Assembly (NCBI GenBank): GCA_037441775.1
Contig: JBBIRO010000036.1
Location: 1 to 32,706, forward strand
Origin: CAMTWB01 sp037441775
Lineage (GTDB): Bacteria; Desulfobacterota; Syntrophia; Syntrophales; CAMTWB01
Direction: 5' to 3'
DNA length: 32,706 nucleotides
The notes below the pieces were generated by a model. The model saw only the letters and a program-made list of their open reading frames with translations. It was not told where the DNA came from and did not search any database. This document shows positions 1 to 8,760 of this stretch, piece by piece. Position numbers and translations under genes: made by a program. The number at the start of each line of letters is the position of its first letter. Position 1 is the stretch's first letter.

Positions 1-2
1 CA

Positions 3-137
3 AATTGGGAGGCATATCCTGGCACGAATGATATACAGATGAGGGCGTTACTGTTTTACGATAGATTAACAGCTGAGTTAACTAAGCTCGCTGATCCGCC
101 AGCGAGAAGTGAACATAATTTCAGTATATCTCATTAA
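3..137 (+). CDS. Possible 3' end of a gene truncated by the window edge
   Basis: An open frame enters from the left edge and runs 44 codons to a TAA at 135-137. The other two forward frames close within the first 42 bases. The residues look protein-like (a helix-like stretch with LLFYDRLTAELTKLA near the middle), but I recognise no family. A 7-bp hairpin (CTCGCTG 87-93 with CAGCGAG 100-106, six-base loop) lies inside it and has no T-run, so it is not a standard terminator. Without the upstream sequence it cannot be shown to be coding. Confidence 0.35.
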   Translation, partial: NWEAYPGTNDIQMRALLFYDRLTAELTKLADPPARSEHNFSISH

Positions 138-209
138 TATATTGATCATTTTTGTTATTTTCCTTTCCCCTTTACCGCCGATTGTATTCTTCTATAGTTT
201 AAAAAAGAC

Positions 210-237
210 TTGACAAAAAATTAATATCTAATATTAG
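210..237 (+). promoter_or_regulatory. Candidate sigma70-type promoter for fhs
   Basis: A perfect -35 box TTGACA at 210-215 is followed after 16 bases by TATTAG at 232-237 (4 of 6 matches to TATAAT) in an AT-rich stretch. Transcription from about 244 would give a leader of roughly 75 bases. The leader holds a small GTCC/GGAC hairpin around 270-283 and ends in the AGGGAGG ribosome site at 307-313. The remainder of 138-209 is AT-rich with no gene visible. I see no riboswitch fold. Confidence 0.5.
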
Positions 238-318
238 CCTTTGATGATTCACAAAACCGTATTGTATGGTCCGAGGTGGACGATCTATTAACCAATAATA
301 AGAGATAGGGAGGTTGCT

Positions 319-2094
319 GTGTTCAAAATTACCGATTTAGATCCCCGAAAATTGTTGGACTGGCAGGTCGCGGAAGAGGCTGAGAAGCACATGAAAACGG
401 TCTTTCAACTGGCCGAGCAATTGGGCCTGAAGGAAGACGAGCTGATCCCCATGGGGCATCACGTTGGCAAGATCGATTTTCTCAAGGTGCTCAAGCGTCT
501 CGAAGGAAGACCAAACGGGAAATATGTTGACGTAACGGCAATTACCCCCACCCCTCTGGGGGAAGGCAAGACGACAACCACGATGGGCCTTGTACCCGGC
601 CTCGCACTGCGCGGGAAGAATGTCTGCGGCGCCATTAGACAGCCTTCTGGCGGCCCCACCTTCAATGTAAAGGGCAGCGCGGCGGGCGGCGGTCTGTCCC
701 AGTGTATTCCCCTCACGCCGTTTTCCCTTGGTCTTACCGGCGACATCGACAACGTTACCAACGCCCACAACCTGGCCATGGTGGCGCTTACGTCCCGGAT
801 GCAGCACGAATTCAATTATGATGACGCTACTCTAGCTAAAAAGGGCCTGAAGCGCCTTGATGTGGACCCCCGCAACGTGCAGATGAAATGGGTAATGGAT
901 TTCTGCGCCCAGTCGCTCAGGGACATCATCATCGGTATGGGCGGCAATATGGACGGGTTCATGATGAATTCCGGTTTCGCCATCACCGTCAGCTCCGAGG
1001 TTATGGCTATCCTGTCGATTGCCACCGATCTTAAAGATATGCGCGAGCGGATGGGGAAGATCATCGTCGGGTACAGCAAGAAGGGCCAGCCCGTTACCAC
1101 CGAAGACCTCGGCGTGGCCGGCGCGATGACCGCCTGGATGGTCAAGGCCCTCAATCCCAACCTGCTCCAGAGTCTGGAAGGCCAGCCCGTGCTGGTGCAT
1201 GCGGGCCCCTTTGCCAACATTGCCATCGGTCAGAACTCAATTATCTCCGACCAGGTGGCACTCAAGCTTTCAGACTACGTGGTGACCGAAAGCGGTTTTG
1301 GCGCTGACATCGGCTTTGAGAAGTTCTGGAATATCAAATGCCGCTTAAGCAAGCTGGTGCCCAACTGCGCGGTTGTCGTGGCTACCATTCGCGCACTGAA
1401 GATGCACGGCGGAGGCCCCCGGGTCGCGCCCGGCCAGCCCCTGGATCCGGCATATACCAGTGAAAACTTGAAACTGCTGGAAAATGGTTTTGGCAATCTC
1501 CAAGCCCACATTGAGACCGTCAAAAAAGCGGGGATCAATCCCGTCGTCTGCATCAACAGCTTCCACACCGACACCAAGGACGAGATCGCCCTCTTGCGAC
1601 GGCTGACAGAACAGGCCGGCGCCCGGGTAGCGCTCTCCCAGCATTGGCTCAAGGGTGGCGAGGGGGCATTGGAACTGGCCGACGCGGTCATCGCTGCCTG
1701 CGAGGATAAATCAAACTTTAAACTCCTCTACGAGGACTCGCTCCCCTTGCGGCAGCGTATCGAAATGGTGGCCAAGGAAGTTTACGGCGCCGACGGAGTT
1801 ACATATTCGCCGCTAGCCCTGGAGAAGGCCAAGAAATTTGAAGCCGATCCGGCAACTCAGGGCTTTGCCACCTGTATGGTCAAGACTCACCTGAGCTTAA
1901 GTCACGACCCAAATCTCAAATGCCGTCCCAAGGGCTGGGTGCTGCCGATCAGAGATATTTTAATTTACGGAGGCGCGAAATTCCTGGTTCCGGTGGCGGG
2001 AGAGATTAAGCTCATGCCCGGAACAGCGTCCGATCCGGCCTTTCGCCGTGTTGACGTGGATACGGCAACAGGCAAGGTAACGGGCCTATTCTAA
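319..2094 (+). CDS. fhs: Formate--tetrahydrofolate ligase
   Basis: This cytoplasmic enzyme activates formate with ATP and loads it on tetrahydrofolate to make 10-formyl-THF, the first folate step of the methyl branch of the Wood-Ljungdahl pathway (reversible in acetate oxidisers). The ATP-binding loop PTPLGEGKTTTT is at residues 77-88, and GGPTFNVKGSAAGGG follows near residue 110. At 591 residues it is somewhat longer than the usual ~557, with the excess mainly at the N-terminus. The start is GTG, chosen because AGGGAGG lies five bases upstream. The gene has its own candidate promoter and is followed seven bases after the stop by a strong terminator, so it may be transcribed separately from folD and the CODH/ACS genes. 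The identification is secure. Confidence 0.97.
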   Translation: MFKITDLDPRKLLDWQVAEEAEKHMKTVFQLAEQLGLKEDELIPMGHHVGKIDFLKVLKRLEGRPNGKYVDVTAITPTPLGEGKTTTTMGLVPGLALRGKNVCGAIRQPSGGPTFNVKGSAAGGGLSQCIPLTPFSLGLTGDIDNVTNAHNLAMVALTSRMQHEFNYDDATLAKKGLKRLDVDPRNVQMKWVMDFCAQSLRDIIIGMGGNMDGFMMNSGFAITVSSEVMAILSIATDLKDMRERMGKIIVGYSKKGQPVTTEDLGVAGAMTAWMVKALNPNLLQSLEGQPVLVHAGPFANIAIGQNSIISDQVALKLSDYVVTESGFGADIGFEKFWNIKCRLSKLVPNCAVVVATIRALKMHGGGPRVAPGQPLDPAYTSENLKLLENGFGNLQAHIETVKKAGINPVVCINSFHTDTKDEIALLRRLTEQAGARVALSQHWLKGGEGALELADAVIAACEDKSNFKLLYEDSLPLRQRIEMVAKEVYGADGVTYSPLALEKAKKFEADPATQGFATCMVKTHLSLSHDPNLKCRPKGWVLPIRDILIYGGAKFLVPVAGEIKLMPGTASDPAFRRVDVDTATGKVTGLF

Positions 2095-2100
2095 TAATAA

Positions 2101-2132
2101 AAAAAAGGGCGGGTTAACACCCGCCCTTTTTT
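2101..2132 (+). terminator. Strong rho-independent terminator after fhs
   Basis: GGGCGGGT (2107-2114) pairs perfectly with ACCCGCCC (2119-2126) across a four-base loop. It is flanked by six A before and six T after, so the stem can extend to 14 bp. The symmetry means it can work on either strand. It separates fhs from folD. Confidence 0.93.
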
Positions 2133-2165
2133 GTGTGGCATCAACTAAAAATAAATGACACAACC

Positions 2166-2186
2166 GGAGGGATTTCAAATCTCTCC
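2166..2186 (+). promoter_or_regulatory. Hairpin in the folD leader
   Basis: GGAGGGATTT (2166-2175) and AAATCTCTCC (2177-2186) form a nearly perfect 10-bp stem with one G-U pair, ending 19 bases before the folD start. No T-run follows, so it is not a terminator. It could stabilise the 5' end of the long operon mRNA or serve as a protein-binding site. Its function is unknown. Confidence 0.4.
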
Positions 2187-2205
2187 CCATCTATAGGAGA
2201 AGGAT

Positions 2206-3093
2206 ATGACGGCAAAAATAATCAGCGGTGTGGATATTGCCAAGCAGATCAGGGAGGAACTGGCGCAGGAAGCAGCTTTACTTAAGGAAAAGTATCAGGT
2301 GGCGCCCGGCCTTGTTACCATCCTGGTTGGTGAAGATCCCGCCTCCGTAAGTTACGTCACGGGCAAGCAGAAGACCGCCAAAGAGCTGGGATATTATTCC
2401 ATTCAGGACAATCAGCCGCCGGACCTTTCCGAGGAGGCGCTGCTGGCGCTCATCGACAAGTATAACAAGGATCCCAAGATTCACGGAATTTTAGTCCAGC
2501 TTCCCCTGCCGAAGCACATCAACGAAACCAAGGTGCTCTACGCAATTGATCCCAGGAAAGACGTTGATGCCTTTCATCCCGTAAACGTTGGCAAAATGGT
2601 AATCGGCGAGGCCGATTTCCTGCCCTGCACGCCCTCCGGCATTCAGCAGCTTTTGATCAGGTCGGGCGTGAAAACTGATGGCGCCGAGGTGGTTGTGGTT
2701 GGAAGATCAAATATCGTCGGCAAACCCATTGCCAATATCCTGCTGCAAAAGCAAAAAGGCGCCAATGCCACGGTGACGATTTGTCACACCGCGACCAAGG
2801 ATATGGCGGCCCATATCAAGAGGGCGGACATCCTGATTGTCGCCGCGGGCCGGCCGAAGGCGATTACGGCCGACATGGTGAAAGAAGGTGTCGTGGTAAT
2901 CGATGTCGGGGTGAACCGGATCGGCATGACCCCGGAAGGAAAAGCCAAGCTTTGCGGTGACGTGGATTTTGAAGGAATAAAGGAGAAGGCCAGCGCCATC
3001 ACACCTGTTCCCGGAGGTGTGGGGCCGATGACGATTACCATGCTGATGATGAATACACTGAAAGCCGCCAAAGTAGCGACTGGCGTAAAATAG
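2206..3093 (+). CDS. folD: Bifunctional methylene-THF dehydrogenase / methenyl-THF cyclohydrolase
   Basis: FolD interconverts 10-formyl-, methenyl- and methylene-THF using NAD(P), the second and third folate steps of the methyl branch. The length (295 residues) is close to the usual ~285. Family signatures are clear: a YVTGKQK catalytic region near residue 50 (the Lys of the cyclohydrolase site), DVDAFHP near residue 120, PCTPSG near 142, the nucleotide-binding VVVGRSNIVGKP near 164, and PVPGGVGPMT near 266. GGAGAAGG precedes the ATG by five bases. The next gene follows after ten bases, so folD probably opens the CODH/ACS operon. No methylene-THF reductase (metF) is found in the window. Confidence 0.96.
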   Translation: MTAKIISGVDIAKQIREELAQEAALLKEKYQVAPGLVTILVGEDPASVSYVTGKQKTAKELGYYSIQDNQPPDLSEEALLALIDKYNKDPKIHGILVQLPLPKHINETKVLYAIDPRKDVDAFHPVNVGKMVIGEADFLPCTPSGIQQLLIRSGVKTDGAEVVVVGRSNIVGKPIANILLQKQKGANATVTICHTATKDMAAHIKRADILIVAAGRPKAITADMVKEGVVVIDVGVNRIGMTPEGKAKLCGDVDFEGIKEKASAITPVPGGVGPMTITMLMMNTLKAAKVATGVK

Positions 3094-3103
3094 GGAGCAG
3101 GAA

Positions 3104-3856
3104 ATGAAGATAGCGGTATCCGGAAAGGGTGGAACGGGAAAAACAACGATTGCTGCCCTGATTGTTCGCCACCTTTTAAAAAATAACCTAAAGCCAGTTT
3201 TGGCGGTAGATGCCGACCCCAATGCGAATCTTGCCGACGCTTTGGGAATAACGGTGTCCAATACCGTAGGGAGGGTACTGGACTCCTTCCTTAAAGAAAA
3301 AGACGGCATGGCGGCCGGGGTGGTGAAGCAGTCCGTGATCGATTACAAGCTTTCAGAAATCCTAGTGGAAGAGAAGGGTTATGACCTGCTTAGCATGGGG
3401 CAGGGCGAGGGGCCCGGTTGCTACTGTTATCCCAATTCCATTGTTCGGAACTTCATCGAGAAGCTTGCCGCTACCTACAAGTACGTGGTGGTCGACAACG
3501 AGGCCGGCATGGAACATATCTCACGCCGGACCAACGGCGACCTCGATTACCTGCTCTTGATCTCCGATCCTACGCTCAAAGGGGTAAGAACCTGCAAAAA
3601 ATTGGAAGACCTGGTCATCAAGCTGGGCCTGAAGGTAAAAAATCTTCACTTGCTGATTAATCGGGTAGGCAAAGAACCGCCGCGGCAGGTCATGGCCGAG
3701 GTGGAAAGGTTAAAGTTGAATCTGCTGGGGCTCATTCCCGAGGATCAAAATCTGGTGGATTATGAGTTATCCGGCATCAGCCTGCTGGACTCGGACGAAA
3801 AGAGTCCGGCGGTGGCCAAACTCAGTAATATATTGGGCCCGTTGTTGTCCACTTGA
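3104..3856 (+). CDS. cooC: CooC/AcsF-type nickel-insertion ATPase for CODH/ACS
   Basis: This is a MinD/SIMIBI-class P-loop ATPase that matures the nickel sites of CO dehydrogenase or acetyl-CoA synthase. The deviant Walker A is SGKGGTGKTT at residues 6-15. The CooC-family metal-binding Cys-x-Cys is present as C106-Y-C108 (GPGCYCYP), and VVVDNEAGMEHISRR forms the switch region after it. The length of 250 residues is typical. It lies ten bases after folD and just before acsE, among its presumed clients. Whether it serves CdhA (CooC-like) or the A-cluster (AcsF-like) cannot be told from sequence alone. Confidence 0.92.
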   Translation: MKIAVSGKGGTGKTTIAALIVRHLLKNNLKPVLAVDADPNANLADALGITVSNTVGRVLDSFLKEKDGMAAGVVKQSVIDYKLSEILVEEKGYDLLSMGQGEGPGCYCYPNSIVRNFIEKLAATYKYVVVDNEAGMEHISRRTNGDLDYLLLISDPTLKGVRTCKKLEDLVIKLGLKVKNLHLLINRVGKEPPRQVMAEVERLKLNLLGLIPEDQNLVDYELSGISLLDSDEKSPAVAKLSNILGPLLST

Positions 3857-3888
3857 GGACGGATGAACCCCAACAAGGAGGAATGATA

Positions 3889-4761
3889 ATGATATTAATT
3901 GGTGAAAGTCTTCATATTCTATCCAAGGCAGTCTCCGAGGCGATCAGAGCCCGAGATGAAAAGCCGCTGCAAAAACTTGCCGTTGAGCAGGCCCGGGCGG
4001 GGGCCGATTATATCGATCTGAATGTCGGTCCGCTCCGGAAGGACCCGGAAGTGTTAAAGTGGATGGCGGAGGTGATCCAGGATGTGGTGGATGTTCCTTT
4101 GTCCCTGGATACCACCAATCCGGTAGCCATGGAGGCGGGGCTTGTGGTGTGCAAAAAACCGGCGTTGATTAATTCCGCCTCGGGGAAAATGGAAAGCAGG
4201 GAGAAGATGCTGCCCCTGGCGACAAAATACAACTGTGACGTCGTCGTTTCCGTGTTGATGGATTCGGGTATCCCTACGGATTGTTCTTCCCGGGCCGAGG
4301 CGATTATGGAAACAGTCGCCTGTGCCAACGATCTGGGCATCCCCAATGAGAGGATATGGGTTGACCCGATTATGATGCCCATTTCGGTGGATCAGCCCCA
4401 GGTAGTGGAGTTTTACGAATTCATGAAGATCCTCCCCGATATCTGCCCCGGTTGCAAGTCTACCGTCGGCCTGTCCAACATTTCCAACGGAACGCCGCAT
4501 GAACTCAGGGGCATTCTTGATCGGGTGGCGCTGGTGATGCTGGGCAGATGCAATGGCACTTCGGCCATTGCCAACTGTTTTGACGAAGAACTGGTGGCGA
4601 TGGTACGCGGCAGGTTGCCACACCTCACTGATTTGATTTACCGGGCGATGGATGAAGATGTGGATACGTCCAATCTGCCTAAAAATGAGGCAGACATTGT
4701 AAAAACGGTCAACGTTATTATGGGCAGGTCGCTCTATTCCCACTCTTGGCTGGAAAGCTGA
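3889..4761 (+). CDS. acsE: Methyl-THF:corrinoid iron-sulfur protein methyltransferase
   Basis: AcsE transfers the methyl group from methyl-THF to the cobalt of the corrinoid iron-sulfur protein. It belongs to the pterin-binding (DHPS-like) TIM-barrel family: DLNVGP near residue 44, SLDTTNP near 73, INSASG near 93 and VGLSNISNG near 190 are the expected pterin- and substrate-pocket motifs. I placed the start at the ATG at 3889 because AAGGAGG at 3875-3881 is seven bases upstream and the protein then begins MILIGESL, like known homologues. A TTG at 3853 and an ATG at 3883 are in frame but badly spaced. The product is 290 residues. This is a bacterial-type enzyme; methanogens use tetrahydrosarcinapterin instead. 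Confidence 0.93.
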   Translation: MILIGESLHILSKAVSEAIRARDEKPLQKLAVEQARAGADYIDLNVGPLRKDPEVLKWMAEVIQDVVDVPLSLDTTNPVAMEAGLVVCKKPALINSASGKMESREKMLPLATKYNCDVVVSVLMDSGIPTDCSSRAEAIMETVACANDLGIPNERIWVDPIMMPISVDQPQVVEFYEFMKILPDICPGCKSTVGLSNISNGTPHELRGILDRVALVMLGRCNGTSAIANCFDEELVAMVRGRLPHLTDLIYRAMDEDVDTSNLPKNEADIVKTVNVIMGRSLYSHSWLES

Positions 4762-4832
4762 GTTCCGACGAGCAAAAAACTTGGATACGGCAAATTCTGT
4801 CGTCAATGGATAAATTATAAGTGGGGGGTGTT

Positions 4833-5747
4833 ATGCAGTTAAGCGATTTTTTTGAATCCTACAAGGGAGAGGTCACGGAGGTGGTTGTGGGCGCGGCGGG
4901 GAAGACCGCGACGCTGGGAGGTGAAAAAACATTGCCATTCCATGACTTTGAGGGAGCGAAGGGGGTGCCTGTGCGGTTCGCCCTGGAGGTCTTCGATTTG
5001 CCACCGGAAGGCTGGCCCGAGCATATGAATGCCTGCTATGCCGGGGTTATGGAGGATCCCATTTCCTGGGCGAAAAAATGTGTCGCCAGCTACGGCGCCG
5101 ATCTCGTTTGCCTCTATCTGGCAAGCATTGACAGCGACGACTACAATCCGGGAAAAATAGCGCAAAGGGTGAAGTCAATCGCGGATGGCCTTTCAGTTCC
5201 GCTATTGGTGATGGGAGTGGGAGACAAGGACAGGGATACACAGGTTCTCTCGGAGATTGCCCGCCTCTGCCAGGGAAGCAATATGCTTTTGGGTCCCCTG
5301 GTGAAAGAAAATTACGAGGAAATTGCCAGGGCTGCTCTGGAAGGGGGCCACGGCATAATCGCCCAGAGCCCGCTGGACATCAATCTCTGCAAGGAGATGA
5401 ACGTCAAGCTGATGAAATTTTTCCCCCGCGAGAAGATAGTAATCGATCCTCTATCGGCGGCAATCGGGTATGGGATAGACTATTCCTTTTCGATTATGGA
5501 AAGGGTGAAACAGGTGGCGGTCATTCACAGTGACGAGATGATGAAGATGCCTATTGTGGCCAACATCGGTAGAGACTGCTGGAAGACCAAGGATGCTCGG
5601 GAAGACAAAACACAAGGGATTCTATGGGAGGCATTGACGGCCTTTACCCTGGTCATGGCCGGGGCAAACCTGGTGATAATGCGACACCCCGAGAGCATGA
5701 GCCTGATCAAAAAAATGATTAATGGAAAAGGAGTAGCCAATGAGTAA
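4833..5747 (+). CDS. acsD: Corrinoid iron-sulfur protein small subunit
   Basis: AcsD (CdhD, delta) is the small TIM-barrel subunit of the corrinoid iron-sulfur protein that carries the methyl group from AcsE to acetyl-CoA synthase. The AcsD/CdhD family pattern is visible: FEGAKGVPVRFALEVFD near residue 35, a DLVCLYLAS strand, and IDPLSAAIGYGIDYSFS near residue 205. The chosen ATG has GGGGGGTG three to ten bases upstream; a GTG at 4821 is the alternative. The product is 304 residues. Its end overlaps the cdhA start by eight bases, which indicates translational coupling in one operon. Confidence 0.92.
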   Translation: MQLSDFFESYKGEVTEVVVGAAGKTATLGGEKTLPFHDFEGAKGVPVRFALEVFDLPPEGWPEHMNACYAGVMEDPISWAKKCVASYGADLVCLYLASIDSDDYNPGKIAQRVKSIADGLSVPLLVMGVGDKDRDTQVLSEIARLCQGSNMLLGPLVKENYEEIARAALEGGHGIIAQSPLDINLCKEMNVKLMKFFPREKIVIDPLSAAIGYGIDYSFSIMERVKQVAVIHSDEMMKMPIVANIGRDCWKTKDAREDKTQGILWEALTAFTLVMAGANLVIMRHPESMSLIKKMINGKGVANE

Positions 5748-8037
5748 AGGACCTGTCAAAAAGAAGGAAATCAACAAGATAATCAGGGGCGAGGACAATT
5801 GGGAACCCGTCGGTCCGACCCCCATGCCGGAGATGTCGGACCTGCGCCGCTGGGACATGCGGCTCTTTAAGACCTACAAGCCCTTTTACGCGCCATTCTG
5901 CGACCTCTGTTGTTTTTGCACCTATGGCAAGTGCGACCTCACGGGGGACAAGAAGGGGGCCTGCGGGATCGGCATCGCCGGTCAGCAGGGACGCTGGTCG
6001 CTCATGTTCTCGCTGATGGGCTGCTCGGCTCATGGCGCCCACGGGCGGCACATGATCGACTACCTCATCGAGAAACACGGTGAGGATCACAAGATCAAAC
6101 TGGGTGGTCAGGTGGACCTGGAGGCCCCTCACATCAGACTGGTTATGGGTCTGAAACCGGAGACTCTGGGAGATCTCCGAACGGCCATCGAATATGTGGA
6201 AAGAGGCATCATCCACGGGGTCGCCGCCACCCACATGGGACAGGAGGGCAGCGATCTCGACTTTGAATCGAAAGCCCGCCACATCGGAATGCTGGACCAT
6301 GTCGCCATGGAAGCGGCCGATATCGCCCAGACGATCGGGTTCGGGTTTCCCACGTCGGTGGCGGAAACCCCGCTGGCCGGTCTTGGCTGGGGTTCAGTGG
6401 ACAAGTCAAAGCCGGTTGCCACCTGCGTTGGTCACAATGCCGCCGTGGCCACGGTAATGATTTCCCAGCTCATGAAAATGGGAATATACGATCAAGTGGA
6501 GGTGACGGGCATCTGCTGCACCGCTCAGGACAACATCCGCTATTCGGAGAAGTCAAAAATCATCGGCCCCCTCTCGAAGCAGTTGTTCTTTTTAAAGAGC
6601 GGGATTTCCGATCTGATTATCACGGACGAACAATGTGTCCGCTGTGATATTCCCGCGCTCGCGCGGGAAACTGGTAGCGCCCTCATTTCGACCTCCGATA
6701 AGATCAGCTACGGCCTGGATGACGTGACCCATAAGGAAGTGGCGGAGATCGTCCGCCTCATAACCGAAGAAGGCAAACAGGTGCTGATTCTCGACGTGGA
6801 TAAGGCGGGCGAGGTGGCGGCGCAGGTCCTGCCCATTATTGCCAAAAAGAGAACCAAAGAGATCCTTACAAAGGAAAAGGCCAAGGAACTGGCTAATAGA
6901 TGCAGCGGCGACCGGAGCTGTAACCGCGCCTGTCCGAACTTGCTGGATGTGGGAGCCGCGATGCAGGACGTGAAAGAGGGACAATTCGAAAAGATGGAGG
7001 CTGTTTTTGCCCGCTGCGTTGGCTGCGGCAAGTGCGAAGAGGCTTGTCACCGAAAAATGCCAATCATCAAGATCATGCAGGCTGCCGCTTCCTGGGATAG
7101 CTATAACATCCGCGTCGGCCGGGGTCCGGTTCACGATGTGGAGATCCGCAAGGTCGGCTCGCCCATTGTCCTGGGAACCATCCCCGGGATCATAGCGCTC
7201 GTCGGCTGCTCCAATTTCCCTGAAGAGATCGAGGAAATAGCCGAGATTGCCGAGGAGTTTGCCAAGAGGAAATACATTGTCTGTCTCTCCGGTTGCGCGG
7301 CCATGGCGGCAGGCTTCAAGAAAAACGCCGAGGGCAAGACGATTTACGAAAGGTTCAAACCAGATTTCGACGCCGGCGGCATCCTCAATATGGGCAGTTG
7401 CGTCGCCAACTCCCATATTACCGGCGCCGCAATCAAGGTGGCCAATATCTTCGCCAAGATGAACCTGCGGGGCAACTACGAGGTCATCGCCGACTATATT
7501 CTGAACCGGGTGGGGGCCTGCGGACTTGTCTGGGGCTCTTACTCCCAGAAGGCCTTCTGCATCGGCGCTGGATGCAATCGTCTCGGCATCCCCGTGGTCC
7601 TCGGACCGCACTCGGCGAAATACCGCCGCTTGCATCTCTCCCGGAAAGAGGAAGATGATTGGACAGTAGTTGACGGCCGAACCGAGGAGTTTGTCCAGAC
7701 TTGCGAACCTTCTCCTGAACACCAGATGACGGTCGTGGAGAGCAAGGAAAGGGCGATCATCACCATGGCGAAACTCTGCATCCGGAAAAATGACACGTCT
7801 CTGGGCAGACAGGTAAAATTAAGCCATTACATCTCCCTCTACAAACAGTTTATGGGCAGCCTTCCCGATGATCTGCAGCATTTTGTAAGAATCGACAAGG
7901 ACATCCCGATCGTTTACAAGAAAGAGGTCCTCGAGTACCTGAAAACCGTCGGCTGGCAGCCCAAACCGCTGTTGTCCCTGCCGACGCTGATCGGGACATA
8001 TGAAAGCAACATTCCTATCTCGGCGGTAGTTAAATGA
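5740..8037 (+). CDS. cdhA: CO dehydrogenase/ACS complex alpha subunit, archaeal type (CdhA)
   Basis: This is the catalytic nickel CO dehydrogenase, interconverting CO2 and CO with ferredoxin-level electrons. It is the archaeal CdhA form, not the shorter bacterial AcsA/CooS. The N-terminal cluster cysteines are C54, C57, C58, C60, C65 and C75. The C-cluster ligands map by spacing to H232 (VGHN), C260 (GICCT), C299 (EQCVRC), C490 (GCSN), C519 (SGCAA) and C554 (MGSC). An inserted ferredoxin domain carries C388-x2-D391-x2-C394-x3-C398 and C426-x2-C429-x2-C432-x3-C436. The Asp at 391 replaces the expected second Cys of the first motif. The protein has 765 residues. An AAGGAG ribosome site lies in the acsD end, and the stop overlaps the next start as ATGA. 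Confidence 0.95.
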   Translation: MSKGPVKKKEINKIIRGEDNWEPVGPTPMPEMSDLRRWDMRLFKTYKPFYAPFCDLCCFCTYGKCDLTGDKKGACGIGIAGQQGRWSLMFSLMGCSAHGAHGRHMIDYLIEKHGEDHKIKLGGQVDLEAPHIRLVMGLKPETLGDLRTAIEYVERGIIHGVAATHMGQEGSDLDFESKARHIGMLDHVAMEAADIAQTIGFGFPTSVAETPLAGLGWGSVDKSKPVATCVGHNAAVATVMISQLMKMGIYDQVEVTGICCTAQDNIRYSEKSKIIGPLSKQLFFLKSGISDLIITDEQCVRCDIPALARETGSALISTSDKISYGLDDVTHKEVAEIVRLITEEGKQVLILDVDKAGEVAAQVLPIIAKKRTKEILTKEKAKELANRCSGDRSCNRACPNLLDVGAAMQDVKEGQFEKMEAVFARCVGCGKCEEACHRKMPIIKIMQAAASWDSYNIRVGRGPVHDVEIRKVGSPIVLGTIPGIIALVGCSNFPEEIEEIAEIAEEFAKRKYIVCLSGCAAMAAGFKKNAEGKTIYERFKPDFDAGGILNMGSCVANSHITGAAIKVANIFAKMNLRGNYEVIADYILNRVGACGLVWGSYSQKAFCIGAGCNRLGIPVVLGPHSAKYRRLHLSRKEEDDWTVVDGRTEEFVQTCEPSPEHQMTVVESKERAIITMAKLCIRKNDTSLGRQVKLSHYISLYKQFMGSLPDDLQHFVRIDKDIPIVYKKEVLEYLKTVGWQPKPLLSLPTLIGTYESNIPISAVVK

Positions 8038-8723
8038 AACTGCTCATATTTTACGACGGCGACTACGGAAAAAGATTTCTCGACAACATGGGCGGAAATC
8101 CCCCCCCGGGATGGGAGGTTGCAGGGTATCACTACACCCGCAAGATTCCTCCCGCCGTCGAGGAACTCGACGATTATCTGCCTACGGGGCTTCCTGCCGC
8201 CGATTTGCTCGTGGCCGTGCAGGAACACCCCGTCGTGGCTGAGCTGATCCCGCTTTTTATCAAGGAGGTGGGCGCCCGGGCTGTTATCGCCCCCATCGAC
8301 AGCAAGGTGTATCTCACCTCGGGTCTGGCTAGGCAGCTCAAGAAAAAGCTGGAAAAAGAGGGGGTAGAATTCATCTCGCCAATGACCTTTTGCGCTCTCA
8401 CCGAGAAGAGCTCGCAAAATGAGGTGATTCGGGAATTTGTTCAGTACTTCGGCCGGCCAAGGGTGGAAATCGCGACCGTGCTGGAAAAGGTTGCCAAAGT
8501 TACGGTCATCCGGGATGCGCCCTGCGGCAACACCCGATATGTGGCCCAGCATCTTATTGGCACTCACTTGAAAGACGCAGTGGAGCGATCGGGGATTATA
8601 CATCACAACCATCCCTGCATGGCCTCCATGGCGATGGATGCGGAGCTGGGAGACACGCTGATGCACCATGCCGGCTTGCAGATAAAACTGGCCGTCGAGG
8701 AAGCACTTAAAAATGCGGGTTAA
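8034..8723 (+). CDS. DUF166-like protein embedded in the CODH/ACS operon
   Basis: A 229-residue soluble protein whose N-terminus (LLIFYDGDYGKRFLDN) and overall pattern resemble the DUF166 family, best known from methanogenic archaea and sometimes annotated there as thymidylate-synthase-like; its function is unknown. It starts in a Rossmann-like strand. It contains APCGNTRYVAQHL near residue 162 and HHNHPCMASMAMDAELGD near 190, where Cys and His residues could form a metal or Fe-S site. There is no signal peptide or membrane span. The start overlaps the cdhA stop (ATGA) and cdhB follows after 37 bases, so it is almost certainly co-translated with the CODH and may help its assembly or activity. 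The family call is from memory and moderately sure. Confidence 0.75.
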   Translation: MKLLIFYDGDYGKRFLDNMGGNPPPGWEVAGYHYTRKIPPAVEELDDYLPTGLPAADLLVAVQEHPVVAELIPLFIKEVGARAVIAPIDSKVYLTSGLARQLKKKLEKEGVEFISPMTFCALTEKSSQNEVIREFVQYFGRPRVEIATVLEKVAKVTVIRDAPCGNTRYVAQHLIGTHLKDAVERSGIIHHNHPCMASMAMDAELGDTLMHHAGLQIKLAVEEALKNAG

Positions 8724-8760
8724 CTTAATGAAGATTTGTTGAGAATAAGGAGGACATATA

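Noticed and set aside
138..318. THF or other riboswitch before fhs
   Set aside because: The leader is short and AT-rich, with only a four-base stem; no riboswitch core was recognised.
6592..7722. 376-codon minus-strand frame inside cdhA
   Set aside because: It is antisense to a highly conserved enzyme with all metal ligands in the plus frame; its own residues show no family.
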